DNA from: an uncultured Pseudomonadota bacterium
GTDB lineage: Bacteria > Myxococcota_A > UBA796 > SXON01
Length of the DNA stretch: 64,000 nucleotides
Assembly (NCBI GenBank): GCA_903844155.1
Contig: CAIMSU010000280.1
Location: 43,089 to 107,088, forward strand
Direction of reading: 5' to 3'
The translations under genes and the position numbers were made by a program. This document shows, one piece after another, positions 34,501 through 43,900 of this stretch; position 1 is the first letter of the stretch, and the number at the start of each line of letters is the position of its first letter. The notes beneath the pieces are model-generated. The model was not told the origin of the DNA. It ran no database searches and saw only the letters and a list, made by a program, of their open reading frames with translations.

Positions 34501-37500
34501 GGGAAGGTCGGCGGCGTGCTGGTCGACGGCGTGAAGGGCCTCGGCAAGCTGCTCGGGAAGATGGGCGGGGCGACGGGCGAGGTGATGAAGGCGGTCGAGA
34601 CCATCGGCGGCAAGCTCGTGGCGTACGGGGCCGAGCTTTTGGAGCGCTTCGGGTCGGGCCTGGAAGAAGGGCTGCAGAAGATCGGCAAGGGCCTGCTCGG
34701 CGAGCAGGGCGACCGGATGCTGGCCGCCGCGGCCGACAAGAAGGCGGCGCAAGCGCTCGCGGGCGACATCGTCGGGGCCGACGCGGACCGCGTCGCTGGC
34801 GGCCTCGTCAACGATGCCGACAAGACCGCCGCGACCGTGGCAGGCGATGCCGACAAGACCGCCGCGACCGTCGCAGGCGATGCCGACAAGACCGCCGCGA
34901 CCGTCGCGAGCGACGCGGACAAGACCGCAGCGACCGTCGCAGGCGATGCCGACAAGACCGCCTCGCAAGTGGCCTCGGACGCCGACAAGACCGCTGCCAA
35001 GGCGACCGACACGCCGGCCACGAGCGGCCCCGCCGCAGACGCCGACAACGCCGCAAAGCGCGCCCTCGACTCCACGAAGCCCGGCGACGTGCTGCAGATG
35101 AACGTCGAGCAGTGGGCCAAGGACCCTGTCGCCCAGCGCACCCTCTTCGACAACGCGCAGGCCGCGGTCGAGCGGATGAAGGCGGCCGGCCAGAAGATCA
35201 CCGAGGGCATGGAGGGCGCGGACGTCGTCTCCCTGCTCAAGCGCGACAATTTCGAGGATTTCGTCGCCGAGGTCATCAAGAAGCAGCGCGGCAAGGGCTA
35301 CCCCACGATGGGGGACATGTCCGACATCATCCGCGGGCGCTTCAACCTCGCGACCGGCGAGGATGTCGCGACCGTCGCCGAGCGGATGCAGAAGGAGTTC
35401 GAAGGCCACATCTTCGAGATCAAGGAGCCGCGCCCGGGCTACCCGCGCTGGCACATCAACGTCACCGACGCAGAGACTGGCCTCGTCCACGAGTGGCAGG
35501 TCGGCACCGACGCGACCACCAGGTTCTACGAGACGAATTCGCTCGAGATCCCGTCGTCTGTACACTCGTTCGGCGGCCACCCGAACTTCCACGACGGCGT
35601 CTACAAGCTCCTCGACAAGGTCAAGGACCCGGCGTTGCGCGCCGAATATGGCATCGACGAGATGATGTCGCGCTACTCCTCCTTCGCGGAGGAGACGGGC
35701 GCAGGCCTGCCCCCGAACTTCGAGGCGCGCTACAAGGCGATGTCCGACGAGATCAACGCGACGATCCGCCGGATCGAGCAGGATAATCCCGGCTATCTGG
35801 ACGCTGTCCTCACCGGCAAGAAGCCGCCTACGCCGTCCGGCGCTCCGACCGCACCCGTCGACGGCGTCCCCACCGCCGAAGCAGGCGTGAAGTCCGATGC
35901 CGCCGCCGTGAAGTCCGACAGCGCCGCAGCCTCGCCCGACACCGCCGGCGTCAAGACGGACGCACCGAAGACCGAAGGCCCCGCGGCCCACACGCCAGAA
36001 AAGACCAGTCCGACCCCTGGAAACGCCCAGGCTGACGCGGGCGCGACCACCACCGCGCCCAAGGTGGACGGTGCTGCGACCCGGACCCTCGACTCGACCA
36101 AACCGGGCGACGTGCTGGAGATGAACCACGCGCAGTGGGCCAACGATCCTGTCGCGCAGCGGACTTTGTTCGACAACGCCAAGGCCGCCGTCACGCGGAT
36201 GCGCGAGGCCGGCGCGCGGGCGACCGAGGGCATGGAGGGCGCTGAAGTCGTCTCCATCCTCAAGCGCGAGAATTTCGAGGACTTCGTCAGCGAGGTCCTC
36301 AAGAAGCAGCGCGGCAAGAACTACCCGAACATGGGGGAGATGTCCGACATCATCCGCGGGCGCTTCAACCTCGCGACGGGTGAGGACGTCGCGACCGTCG
36401 CCGAGCGGATGCAGAAGGAATTCGCGGGCTCGATCGTCGAGATCAAGCCGCCGCGCCCGGGCTACCCGCGCTGGCACATCAACGTCCGCGACGCCGAGTC
36501 CGGCCTCGTCCACGAGTGGCAGGTCGGCACGGACGCGACCACGAAGTTCTACGAGACCCCGACCCTCGACATCCCCTCGACCGTCAAGGCTTTTGGCGGA
36601 CAACCGAACTTCCACGACGGCGTCTACAAGCTCCTCGACAAGGTCAAGGACCCCGCAGTCCGGGCGGAGTACGGCCTCGACGAGATGATGAAGCGGTACT
36701 CGGCGTTCGCCGAGGAGACTGGCGCGGGCGTCCCGGTCGGCTTCGAGGCGCGCTACAAGGCGATGTCCGACGAGATCAACGCGACACTGCGCAAGATCGA
36801 GCAGGACAATCCCGGCTACCTTGACCAGGTCCTCACCGGCAAGAAGCCCGGGACCTCCGGCACGACGCCGCCCAAGACCCCGCCCGACGGCGGCGCGACC
36901 GGAAACGCCGATGCGGCTGGCGCCGAGGTTCGCAGCGATCGCCAGGCGGCCAACCCGGACAAGACGCCCACCGAAAAGCCCGCCCCGCAGGCCGACGTCG
37001 CCGGCTCCAGGAAGCTGGATTCGACGCGCCCGACCGACGTGCTGGAGATGAACCACGCGCAATGGGCGAACGACCCCGTCGCGCAACGCACCCTCTACGA
37101 CAACGCGAAGGCCGCGGTCGGGCGCATGCGTGAGGCAGGCGCGCGGGCGACGGAAGGGATGGAGGGCGCCGAGGTCGTCTCCATCCTCAAGCGCGAGAAT
37201 TTCGAGGAGTTCGTCAGCGAGGTCCTCAAGAAGCAGCGCGGCAAGAACTACCCGAACATGGGCGAGATGTCCGACATCATCCGCGGCCGCTTCAACCTTG
37301 CCACCGGTGAGGACGTCGCGACAGTCGCCGAGCGGATGCAGAAGGAGTTCTCGGGCTCGATCGTCGAGATCAAGCCGCCCCGCCCCGGCTACCCGCGCTG
37401 GCACATCAACGTGCGCGACGCCGAGAGCGGCCTCGTCCACGAGTGGCAGGTCGGGACCGACGCGACCACGAAGTTCTACGAGACCCCGACCCTCGACATC

Positions 37501-38763
37501 CCCTCAACCGTCAAGACCTTCGGCGGCCAGCCGAACTTCCACGACGGCGTCTACAAGCTCCTCGACAAGGTCAAGGACCCGGCCGTCCGCGCGGAGTACG
37601 GCCTGGACGAGATGATGAAGCGCTATTCGGCGTTCGCCGAGGAGACTGGCGCGGGGGTCCCCGCTGGCTTCGAGGCGCGCTACAAGGCGATGTCCGACGA
37701 GATCAACGCGACGTTGCGCAAGATCGAGCAGGACAACCCTGGTTATCTCGACCAGGTCCTTTCCGGAAAGAAGCCCGTCACCCCGAGCGGCGGCAGCCCC
37801 GGGACGACCGGGGCTGCTGATGGCCCTGCGGCGACCGCCAAAGCGGAACAACCGGCGAAGGACGTGCCCTCCACGACGACCGCCGTGACGACCCCCAAGG
37901 TCGAAGCCCCCGGCGCCCGCGCCCTCGACTCGACCAAGCCAGCCGATGTGCTGGAGATGAACCACGCGCAGTGGGCAAACGACCCCGTCGCGCAAAAAAC
38001 GCTGTTCGACAATGCGAAAGCCGCGGTCGGGCGCATGCGCGCGGCGGGTGGCAAGGTGACGCAGGGCATGGAGGGTGCCGAGGTGGTCTCCATCCTCAAG
38101 CGCGAGAACTTCGAGGAATTCGTCAGCGAGGTCCTCAAGAAGCAACGCGGCAAGAACTACCCGAACATGGGCGAGATGTCCGACATCATCCGCGGGCGGT
38201 TCAACCTCGCGACGGGTGAGGACGTCGCGACCGTGGCCGAGCGCATGCAGAAAGAATTCGACGGGTGCATCGTGGAATTGAAGGAGCCACGCCCCGGCTA
38301 CCCGCGCTGGCACATCAACGTCCGCGACGCCGAGTCCGGCCTCACGCACGAGTGGCAGGTCGGAACGACGTCCACGACGAAGTTCTACGAGACGCCCAGC
38401 CTCGACATCCCCTCGACCGTCAAAACCTTCGGCGGTCAGCCCAATTTCCACGACGGCGTCTACAAGCTGCTCGACAAGGTGAAGGACCCGGCCGTCCGCG
38501 CCCAGTACGGCATCCCGGACATGATGAAGCGGTACTCGGCGTTCGCCGAGGAGACCGGCGCCGGCATCCCCGCGAACTTCGAGGCGCGCTACAACGCGAT
38601 GTCCGACGAGATCAACGCGACGATCCGCAAGATCGAGCAGGACAATCCCGGGTATCTGGACGAGGTCCTCTCTGGAAAGAAGCCCGTCACCCCCGGCGGC
38701 GGCCCGCCGAAGGTCGACCCGACAGAAGCCAGCGCCAAGACGACGGCCAAGGAGAGCGCCTGA
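31573..38763 (+). CDS. Giant DUF4157 (eCIS-core) protein with four RelA/SpoT-like C-terminal repeats
   Basis: 2396 residues. Residues about 117-200 form a DUF4157 domain with zinc motif HELTHVMQH (H187, E188, H191) and the FSHVRIHTG block; such domains mark proteins associated with extracellular contractile injection systems. Residues about 300-800 are long hydrophobic/amphipathic helices. Residues 1081-1146 are six 11-residue DADKTAATVAG-type repeats. The C-terminus holds four repeats of exactly 254 residues (1165-1418, 1506-1759, 1815-2068, 2118-2371) joined by Ala/Pro/Thr-rich linkers. Each contains MSDIIRGRF, GYPRWHINV and HEWQVGT in the order and spacing of the DIAGxR, GYRSxH and ExQIRT motifs of (p)ppGpp synthetases (D1251, H1294, E1307 in the first). 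Function is inferred as a multi-warhead or scaffolded effector. No eCIS structural genes are in the window. Confidence 0.85.
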   Translation: MAVLARQHRLSPSLNLALVADREQIQQRAPETALEAVEQRFTNAVQEALGNALLLDALTGAGGSFAESLAGSAQLAAVGVESEFTPGGGSNQAMLAVMRQAEGIDTSDPALSVIGHSSGSKLPSAVLARMNAVFGHDFSHVRIHTGAQVAQSAEALNAHAYAIGADIYFNTSEFAPGTPTGDHLLLHELTHVMQHDEGRLGGGSSDGLNVSSPSDATELEAEANAHALYGALKAAEHGDPFVSVTGEAGGQETGEATDVSAQTGEVAAVGSATIGQAAEVDVAAPVTAESGTAGGGSEESAQTADEAFVSPGLMDALSSGVEWVVRKISPDLADLISKGPKALLENALKPAIEGWISSMTGGIDLGSMIESLEGSFTGAFNVVAGALNGDPKCCKAFAKAIGAISDLAKSFFDNPVVNGIKSAFGAISNAISSVAKLILAPAFDALKSIVGGAWDVVKGIADTVGGWIKTVKEYSSTAWNWVAEKLGLSGEGGIFDWLTKKANEVWQSIKETLAPMVEPIKKVALALAALTPMGQIYLVIKYAPKVIEAITWLWDHRDDPDLIKNAHAQMGGTILPQILETAQSFGQTLKAVVGALLGQLTDLASGLLDMLGSITGIPLLSMAKGFVQKASTAIGSMVDWVKGAFTTCVDTVGKVIKAIGDFIAPYKEVLCSIAMAIINPAMIPVILAGWAWRALPNCIKEPIIDLLLDAAIGFLENAPLIVVFGVLWPILKSGIVGFLKQLRGKDMETKCAVSDKIAKIISGASPEFLFGFVKGFLKGAWDDISFPFELIYKVLEGVTKIVDWLGGLAESAITSGTPQQQPAAAPAAAPAGNAPTSDELGKRGGEMAAELRPPAEAAANGFMPAVTEVFTGGGNMSLDDLIGKLGGAWDSIQSAIGGAGASLADKVCEFFTGKGAEGSIGEGVGYVAGIVAVEAILSVLTVGAWEAASPALKALEPLFKIVNWGRDAMNEVFGLVGKVGGVLVDGVKGLGKLLGKMGGATGEVMKAVETIGGKLVAYGAELLERFGSGLEEGLQKIGKGLLGEQGDRMLAAAADKKAAQALAGDIVGADADRVAGGLVNDADKTAATVAGDADKTAATVAGDADKTAATVASDADKTAATVAGDADKTASQVASDADKTAAKATDTPATSGPAADADNAAKRALDSTKPGDVLQMNVEQWAKDPVAQRTLFDNAQAAVERMKAAGQKITEGMEGADVVSLLKRDNFEDFVAEVIKKQRGKGYPTMGDMSDIIRGRFNLATGEDVATVAERMQKEFEGHIFEIKEPRPGYPRWHINVTDAETGLVHEWQVGTDATTRFYETNSLEIPSSVHSFGGHPNFHDGVYKLLDKVKDPALRAEYGIDEMMSRYSSFAEETGAGLPPNFEARYKAMSDEINATIRRIEQDNPGYLDAVLTGKKPPTPSGAPTAPVDGVPTAEAGVKSDAAAVKSDSAAASPDTAGVKTDAPKTEGPAAHTPEKTSPTPGNAQADAGATTTAPKVDGAATRTLDSTKPGDVLEMNHAQWANDPVAQRTLFDNAKAAVTRMREAGARATEGMEGAEVVSILKRENFEDFVSEVLKKQRGKNYPNMGEMSDIIRGRFNLATGEDVATVAERMQKEFAGSIVEIKPPRPGYPRWHINVRDAESGLVHEWQVGTDATTKFYETPTLDIPSTVKAFGGQPNFHDGVYKLLDKVKDPAVRAEYGLDEMMKRYSAFAEETGAGVPVGFEARYKAMSDEINATLRKIEQDNPGYLDQVLTGKKPGTSGTTPPKTPPDGGATGNADAAGAEVRSDRQAANPDKTPTEKPAPQADVAGSRKLDSTRPTDVLEMNHAQWANDPVAQRTLYDNAKAAVGRMREAGARATEGMEGAEVVSILKRENFEEFVSEVLKKQRGKNYPNMGEMSDIIRGRFNLATGEDVATVAERMQKEFSGSIVEIKPPRPGYPRWHINVRDAESGLVHEWQVGTDATTKFYETPTLDIPSTVKTFGGQPNFHDGVYKLLDKVKDPAVRAEYGLDEMMKRYSAFAEETGAGVPAGFEARYKAMSDEINATLRKIEQDNPGYLDQVLSGKKPVTPSGGSPGTTGAADGPAATAKAEQPAKDVPSTTTAVTTPKVEAPGARALDSTKPADVLEMNHAQWANDPVAQKTLFDNAKAAVGRMRAAGGKVTQGMEGAEVVSILKRENFEEFVSEVLKKQRGKNYPNMGEMSDIIRGRFNLATGEDVATVAERMQKEFDGCIVELKEPRPGYPRWHINVRDAESGLTHEWQVGTTSTTKFYETPSLDIPSTVKTFGGQPNFHDGVYKLLDKVKDPAVRAQYGIPDMMKRYSAFAEETGAGIPANFEARYNAMSDEINATIRKIEQDNPGYLDEVLSGKKPVTPGGGPPKVDPTEASAKTTAKESA
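34813..35010 (+). repeat. Six tandem 33-bp coding repeats (11-residue units)
   Basis: Inside the giant gene, six in-frame 33-nt units encode DADKTAATVAG with small changes (fifth DADKTASQVAS, sixth DADKTAAKATD). The unit length of 11 and the Ala/Thr/Asp/Lys composition recall LEA-like amphipathic helices. It separates the helical centre from the C-terminal repeat domains and probably acts as an extended or helical spacer. Confidence 0.85.
35065..38685 (+). repeat. Four long tandem coding repeats (254 codons each)
   Basis: Repeat boundaries: 35065-35826, 36088-36849, 37015-37776 and 37924-38685, each 762 bp, separated by 261, 165 and 147 bp of variable linker. Copies 2, 3 and 4 are nearly identical over long stretches at the DNA level, while copy 1 is the most diverged. 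That indicates recent duplication or ongoing gene conversion, and also a risk of assembly collapse or expansion here. Confidence 0.9.
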
Positions 38764-38806
38764 TCGGACGCAGCGGCGCCCCACGTTCGCCGGTTACAGG
38801 CTCGTC

Positions 38807-39469
38807 ATGACCCCCTCCGACCTCGCCACGACCTGCGACCTCCACGGCGAGCCCGCCCCCTTCACCGGCAAGGTGGACGTCGAAGGAGACCGGCTGATCG
38901 CCGTTTGCTGGTGTCCCGCGTGCAAAGCCGAGCTTCGCGTTTGGCGCCCTGCCGACGCCCCTGCCCTACGGGCCTGGCAAACCGCGCGATCAGCGGCTTC
39001 GGCAGGTTGGGAGCGGTCGTGGGCGACGTTGCGGAGCGGGGACGCGGGGAAGGTGCGGGCGCTGATCGTCGCAGCCGCTGCTGATCCGACGCTGGATCTG
39101 CCCTTGGTGCGGCTGAACGAGCTGCCGGGCGACCTGCGACTCCCCGTCGCCGCGTGGCTCACGCTGGTCCTCGACCACCCCGCGTTCGCCCCCTCCGTGA
39201 CGGACGCCGAGCGCATCGAGGAGGCCCTCGCAGCTGGGCTCGCGACGGGAGACAGCGCCGTGTCTACCGCCCTCCTCGCGCGCCGCGGCCGCTACGCCGA
39301 CGACGCCTGGGAGACGGCCTTCCGGCGCATCCAGGGCCGCGTTCCAGCGGATGCGGACGCCCGGGCGCTCGGCCCACTACTCTCCGGGCTTCGCGGCACC
39401 CCCGCGCGGGGCTTTGCCGAGGCGCGGTGGTTTGCAGCGCCACTCAAGGCGTTGCTCGCGGGGAGCTGA
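38807..39469 (+). CDS. Protein of unknown function with N-terminal cysteine cluster
   Basis: 220 residues. The first 45 residues contain CDLHGEP and VCWCPACKAELRVW, a likely small zinc ribbon (C-x-H and CxCxxC). The rest is helical and Ala/Leu-rich without recognised motifs (AAWLTLVLDHPAFAPSVTDA). It begins 43 nt after the giant gene on the same strand with TACAGG 6 nt before its ATG, so it may be independently transcribed or part of the same unit. It is the only candidate for a downstream partner or immunity-type gene of the giant protein, but nothing in its sequence shows that. It is convergent with radA (4-nt gap). Confidence 0.6.
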   Translation: MTPSDLATTCDLHGEPAPFTGKVDVEGDRLIAVCWCPACKAELRVWRPADAPALRAWQTARSAASAGWERSWATLRSGDAGKVRALIVAAAADPTLDLPLVRLNELPGDLRLPVAAWLTLVLDHPAFAPSVTDAERIEEALAAGLATGDSAVSTALLARRGRYADDAWETAFRRIQGRVPADADARALGPLLSGLRGTPARGFAEARWFAAPLKALLAGS

Positions 39470-39473
39470 CCGC

Positions 39474-40808
39474 TCACTCGATCGCCTCCCGCAGCATGGC
39501 GCACCGCCGCAGCCGGAGGCCGCTCTCGTCCTCGGGCGTGCTCGCCGGCACCAGCGCCGCCCGGAACCCATGCCGCGCCGCCTCTCGCAAGCGCGCCAAC
39601 GGCTGACTCACGCCCCGCAGCTCCCCGACGAGCCCGATCTCCCCGATCACCAGCAGGTCCGCGGGCACCACCTGCCCCGTGAAGCTGCTGTGGATCGCGA
39701 CCGCGACCGCCAGATCCACCGCCGGCTCGCCGATCCGCACCCCACCCGCCACGCTCACGAACACGTCGTGGTCCGAAAGCGGCAGTCCCGCTTTGCCGAG
39801 CACTGCGAGCAGCAGCGAGAGCCGATTGCGGTCGAAGCCGAGCGCGGTCCGACTGGGCGTCGGGTTCACGTTCGCCCCGACGAGCGCCTGAACCTCTACG
39901 AGCAGTGGCCTCGACCCCTCCATCGTGCACGTCACCACCGTCCCCGCAGCGTCGCTCGCCCGCTCCTTCAGCAGCCTTGCAGAAGCGTCCGGCACGTCCA
40001 CCAAACCATCCTCGCGCATCTCGAACATGCCGATCTCGCCCGTCGACCCAAACCGGTTCTTCGTCGCCCGTAAAATGCGCAGCGAGGAGGACCCGTCGCC
40101 CTCGAAGTACAGAACCGTGTCGACCAGATGCTCCAGCGCCCGCGGCCCCGCGAGTGTCCCCTCCTTCGTGACGTGCCCGACCAGGAACGTGGCGATGTCC
40201 CGCCCCTTCGCGAGCTGCACAGCCGCAGCCGCTACGGCCCGCACCTGGGAGATCGTGCCCGGCGTGCCGTCCAGATCCGGGTCGTGGAGCGTCTGGACCG
40301 AGTCGAGGACGAGCACTCGCGGCTGCACCTGCTCCACGGCCTCCCTCACGGCCGCCAGCGACGTGTCCGCCAGCAGGTACAGCTCATCCGACGCGATGCC
40401 AAGCCGATCCGCGCGGAGCCGCACCTGTCGCGCGCTCTCCTCGCCCGAGACGTAAAGCACACGAACGCCCCGATGCGCGAACGCGGCCATCGCGATGAGC
40501 AGCACCGTCGACTTTCCGACGCCCGGGTCCCCGCCAAGCAACACCACGCTCCCCGTCACCAGCCCGCCGCCAAGCACCCGGTCCATCTCCCCAATTCCCA
40601 CCCGCAAACGCACTTCGCCGCCATCGCCCTGCGCGATCTGCGTCAACGGGAGGGCGATCGGTGCTGATGGCCTTCGGGGCCGTCCGGCGGCCTGTGCGAC
40701 CTCCTCCAGCAGACTGTTCCACGCGCCACACTCGGCGCATCGCCCCATCCACGTCGCCGCGACGTGCCCGCACTGCTGACAGACGAACCTTGACTTCTGC
40801 TTTGACAC
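39474..40808 (-). CDS. radA: DNA repair protein RadA/Sms
   Basis: 444 residues. The order of elements is canonical: zinc finger CQQCGHVAATWMGRCAECGAW at the N-terminus, Walker A GGDPGVGKST, the Walker B region RVLVLDSVQTL, the RadA-specific KNRFG motif, and a C-terminal Lon-protease-like domain (DVFVSVAGGVRI through DLLVIGEIGLVGELRGV) without the catalytic serine. RadA drives branch migration during recombination. A GTG start is used with a weak AGG upstream. The 114-nt gap between it and the RND gene contains a GGATGA/TCATCC inverted repeat (arms of 6 bp) of unknown meaning. Confidence 0.95.
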   Translation of the reverse strand: MSKQKSRFVCQQCGHVAATWMGRCAECGAWNSLLEEVAQAAGRPRRPSAPIALPLTQIAQGDGGEVRLRVGIGEMDRVLGGGLVTGSVVLLGGDPGVGKSTVLLIAMAAFAHRGVRVLYVSGEESARQVRLRADRLGIASDELYLLADTSLAAVREAVEQVQPRVLVLDSVQTLHDPDLDGTPGTISQVRAVAAAAVQLAKGRDIATFLVGHVTKEGTLAGPRALEHLVDTVLYFEGDGSSSLRILRATKNRFGSTGEIGMFEMREDGLVDVPDASARLLKERASDAAGTVVTCTMEGSRPLLVEVQALVGANVNPTPSRTALGFDRNRLSLLLAVLGKAGLPLSDHDVFVSVAGGVRIGEPAVDLAVAVAIHSSFTGQVVPADLLVIGEIGLVGELRGVSQPLARLREAARHGFRAALVPASTPEDESGLRLRRCAMLREAIE

Positions 40809-40922
40809 GGAACCTCAGGATGAACGATTGTTGACTCATCCGTTCAGTAACGCGACCCGGAACGCGCGCAAGCCCGGGCTCGAAAATCGCCCAGAATCCC
40901 GACTCCCCGCCCCAAACGCCGC

Positions 40923-43900
40923 CTACTTCGCGACGCCCTCTTCCGCCGTGCCCGCTGAGCCATCCTCAGCCTCAGCCGCCTGCACGTGGATCCCGACCTC
41001 GGGCTCCCCGTTGACCCGCCGCCAAACCCACGCCAGCGTCGTCCGCACGGACTCCATCCACTGGAACACGACCGGAACGACCAGCAGCGTCAGCACGGTC
41101 GACGAGATGACACCGCCAATCACCGCAATTCCCATCGGCGCCCGGAACTCCGACCCCATGCCGGTCCCCAGCGCCGTCGGGAGCATGCCCAGCGCCATCG
41201 CCGCCGAGGTCATCAGGATCGGCCGCATCCGCCGCGGGCCGGCGATCCGCATGGCATCGGCCGCGTTGTGCCCATCCCGCATGGCGACGAGCGCGCCGTC
41301 CACGAGCAAGATGGCGTTCTTCGTCACCAATCCCATCAGGAGGATGACCCCGATCTGGGAGCCGAGCGAGATGCTGTTGCCGGTGACCGCGAGGCCAAAG
41401 ATCGCGCCGACAAGCGCCAACGGCACCGAGGCCAGCAACGTGAACGGGTGGATCAAGCTCTCAAACTGACTGGCGAGCACCATGAAGATGAAGATGAACG
41501 CGACGCCGATCGCCATCCCCATCGCCTGGGCGGTGTCGTTCATGTCCCGCGCCTGGCCGTCCAGGGTCAAAAAGTAGCCTTCCGGCAGCGGCGCCTTGGC
41601 AAGCTCGGCGTAGAAGGCGGTGAGTACGGAGCCGAGCGCTGCACCGTTGGCGACCTGCGAGCTGACAGTCACCGAGCGCATCCGGTTGTTGCGGTTGATC
41701 TCGCTCGCGCCGATGGCCATGTGCACCTTCGCCACGTCCCCAAGCGTGACGGCGCCGCGCGGGCTTGGGAGCGGAAGCAGGCTGACAGCCTCGGGATTTG
41801 CCGAGTACCGGGGGTCCGCGCGAACGCGGATCTGCGCCTCCGGGCCGCCGTCCCGCAACGTCCCGACCAGGTTGCCCTCCACCAGCAACCGCGCCGTCGC
41901 CCCGACAAGCCCCGCCGGTACGCCGCGATCCGAAGCGACCATCCGGTCGATGTCCACCCTCAGCTCAGGCTTGCCCGGGTTGATGTTCATCCGGACGTCC
42001 GCGCTTCCCGGGATGGCCTGCAGCATCTTTTGCAGCCGGGTGCCCTGCACGAGCAGTCCGTCCAGATCCGGGCCTTGAACGATGAACATCATCGGCGGCC
42101 AGTCGCCCAGCCCCTCGATGACCCCGGGCTCGGACAGCGTCACCTCCGCCGTCTTGACCGTCTCCAGGGTCTTGCGGATCTCGTCGTCGTACCAATCAAG
42201 CTTGTGGGACCGATGGTTCTTGTCCGTCATCTGCACGCGGAACCGGGCGCGGTTGGTCTGGTCCTCATGCCCGATGATGGTGTAGACGCGCGTGACGTCC
42301 GGGATCGCGAGGAGGGCCTTCTCCACTGGCTTTGCGGCGGCGTCCGTCGTCTCCAGCGAGGTGCCGACGGGCAACCGGAAGTCGGCGAGCACCTCGCCCC
42401 GATCCTGCTTCGGCATGAACTCGCCGGGCAGGAAGGCGGCGAGGAGCCCAGCGGCGACAACAGCGGCAAAAGCGAGCCCCACCGTCGTCTTTCGGTGGAT
42501 CAGCACCCAGTCGAGCGTCACCCGGTAGCGGTGGTCGATGTTGTCGAGGAAGCGCTCGATGTACCCGGCGATCCCGCGCCGGGGGCCCGGTACGTGGGCC
42601 TTGCTCAACCGCGCCGAGAGCATCGGATCGAGGGTAAACGCCACGAACAGCGAGATCGAGACGGCGATGGTGATCGTGAGCCCGAACTGCTTGAAGAACT
42701 GGCCGACCATGCCGCTCATGAAGGCGACGGGCACGAAGACGGCGACCAGCGAGAGCGTCGTCGCGAGGACCGCCAGCGCAATCTCGCGCGTGCCCCGACT
42801 CGCGGCCTCGGCAGGAGAATCGCCCGCTTCGAGGCGCCGGGTGATGCTCTCCCGCACGACGACGGCGTCGTCGATCAACAGGCCGATGGCGAGGCTCATG
42901 CCGAGCAAGGTCATCGTGTTGATGGAGAAGCCAGCGAGGTACATCGCCGCGAAGGTGCCGATGATCGACGTCGGCAGCGCGAGCGACGAGATCAGCGTGC
43001 CGCGCCAGTCGAGCAGGAAGAACAGGATGACGAGGACGGCCATCGCGCCGCCGTAGTAGATCGCGATCCAGACCTCGTCGGCGTTCGCCTCGATGTCCTT
43101 GGACGTGTCGGCGATGACGTTGTAGGCAGCGGCGTTTCCGAGCGTCGGGACGACCTTTTCGAGCTGGGCCGCGATGCCATGACATACATCGACGGTGTTG
43201 GCGCCGGACTTCTTGATGATCTCCAGCGAGACCGCATCCTGTAGGTTGTTCCGGACGTATCTCGTGGCCCGTTCGTGCCCGTCGGCCACGCTGGCGATCT
43301 CGCCGAGCAGCACCTGGCGGCCATCCTGGGTCATCGAGACGACGGTGCTCGCGAGGTCCTTCACGCTGCGGTACTGCCCGTCCGCACGGATGCCCACCGC
43401 GTAGCCCTCGGTGTCAAACTGCCCAACTGGCACCGAGATATTCTCGTAGCCGATCCGCTCGGCCACGGAGGTTGCCGGCACGCCCAGCGCGGCGAGCTGG
43501 TCGAGGTTCAGATCCACGTGGATCTCGCGCTTCTGACCCCCGATCACGTTGACGCTGCCGACGCCCTGCACCTGCTCCAGGAACGGCCGAAGCCGGTCGT
43601 CTGCAAGCTGCCTCGTAAAGTTCACGTCGCCGCTGGACGCCAACGCGACGACCATGACCGGCAGCGCGCCGATGTCCACCTGCTTGATCACGGGATCAAG
43701 CACGTCCTTCGGCAGCTTGCCCTTGGCGATCCCGATGCCGTCGCGCACCTGGTTCGTGGCGGCGTCCACGTTCGTGCCCATCTTGAATTGCAGGATCATC
43801 ATCGACGCGCTGTCGCGGGTGAAGCTCTGCAATTTGTCGATGCCAGCGATGCCGGCAACGGCGTCCTCAAGCGGCCGGGTCACGTCACGCTCGATGTCCT

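Noticed and set aside
34813..35010. CRISPR-like array (33-bp repeats)
   Set aside because: The repeats are contiguous, in frame, have no spacers and encode an 11-residue protein repeat.
34243..37440. A 1065-codon open frame on the minus strand opposite the giant DUF4157 gene
   Set aside because: It lies antisense to the repeat region, is itself repetitive in the same register, and has Arg/Gly/Val-rich composition typical of shadow frames in high-GC genes. The plus frame has a Shine-Dalgarno and conserved domains.
40816..40839. GGATGA...TCATCC inverted repeat upstream of radA as a transcription terminator
   Set aside because: Arms are only 6 bp with a 12-nt loop and no T-run; could be an operator or chance.
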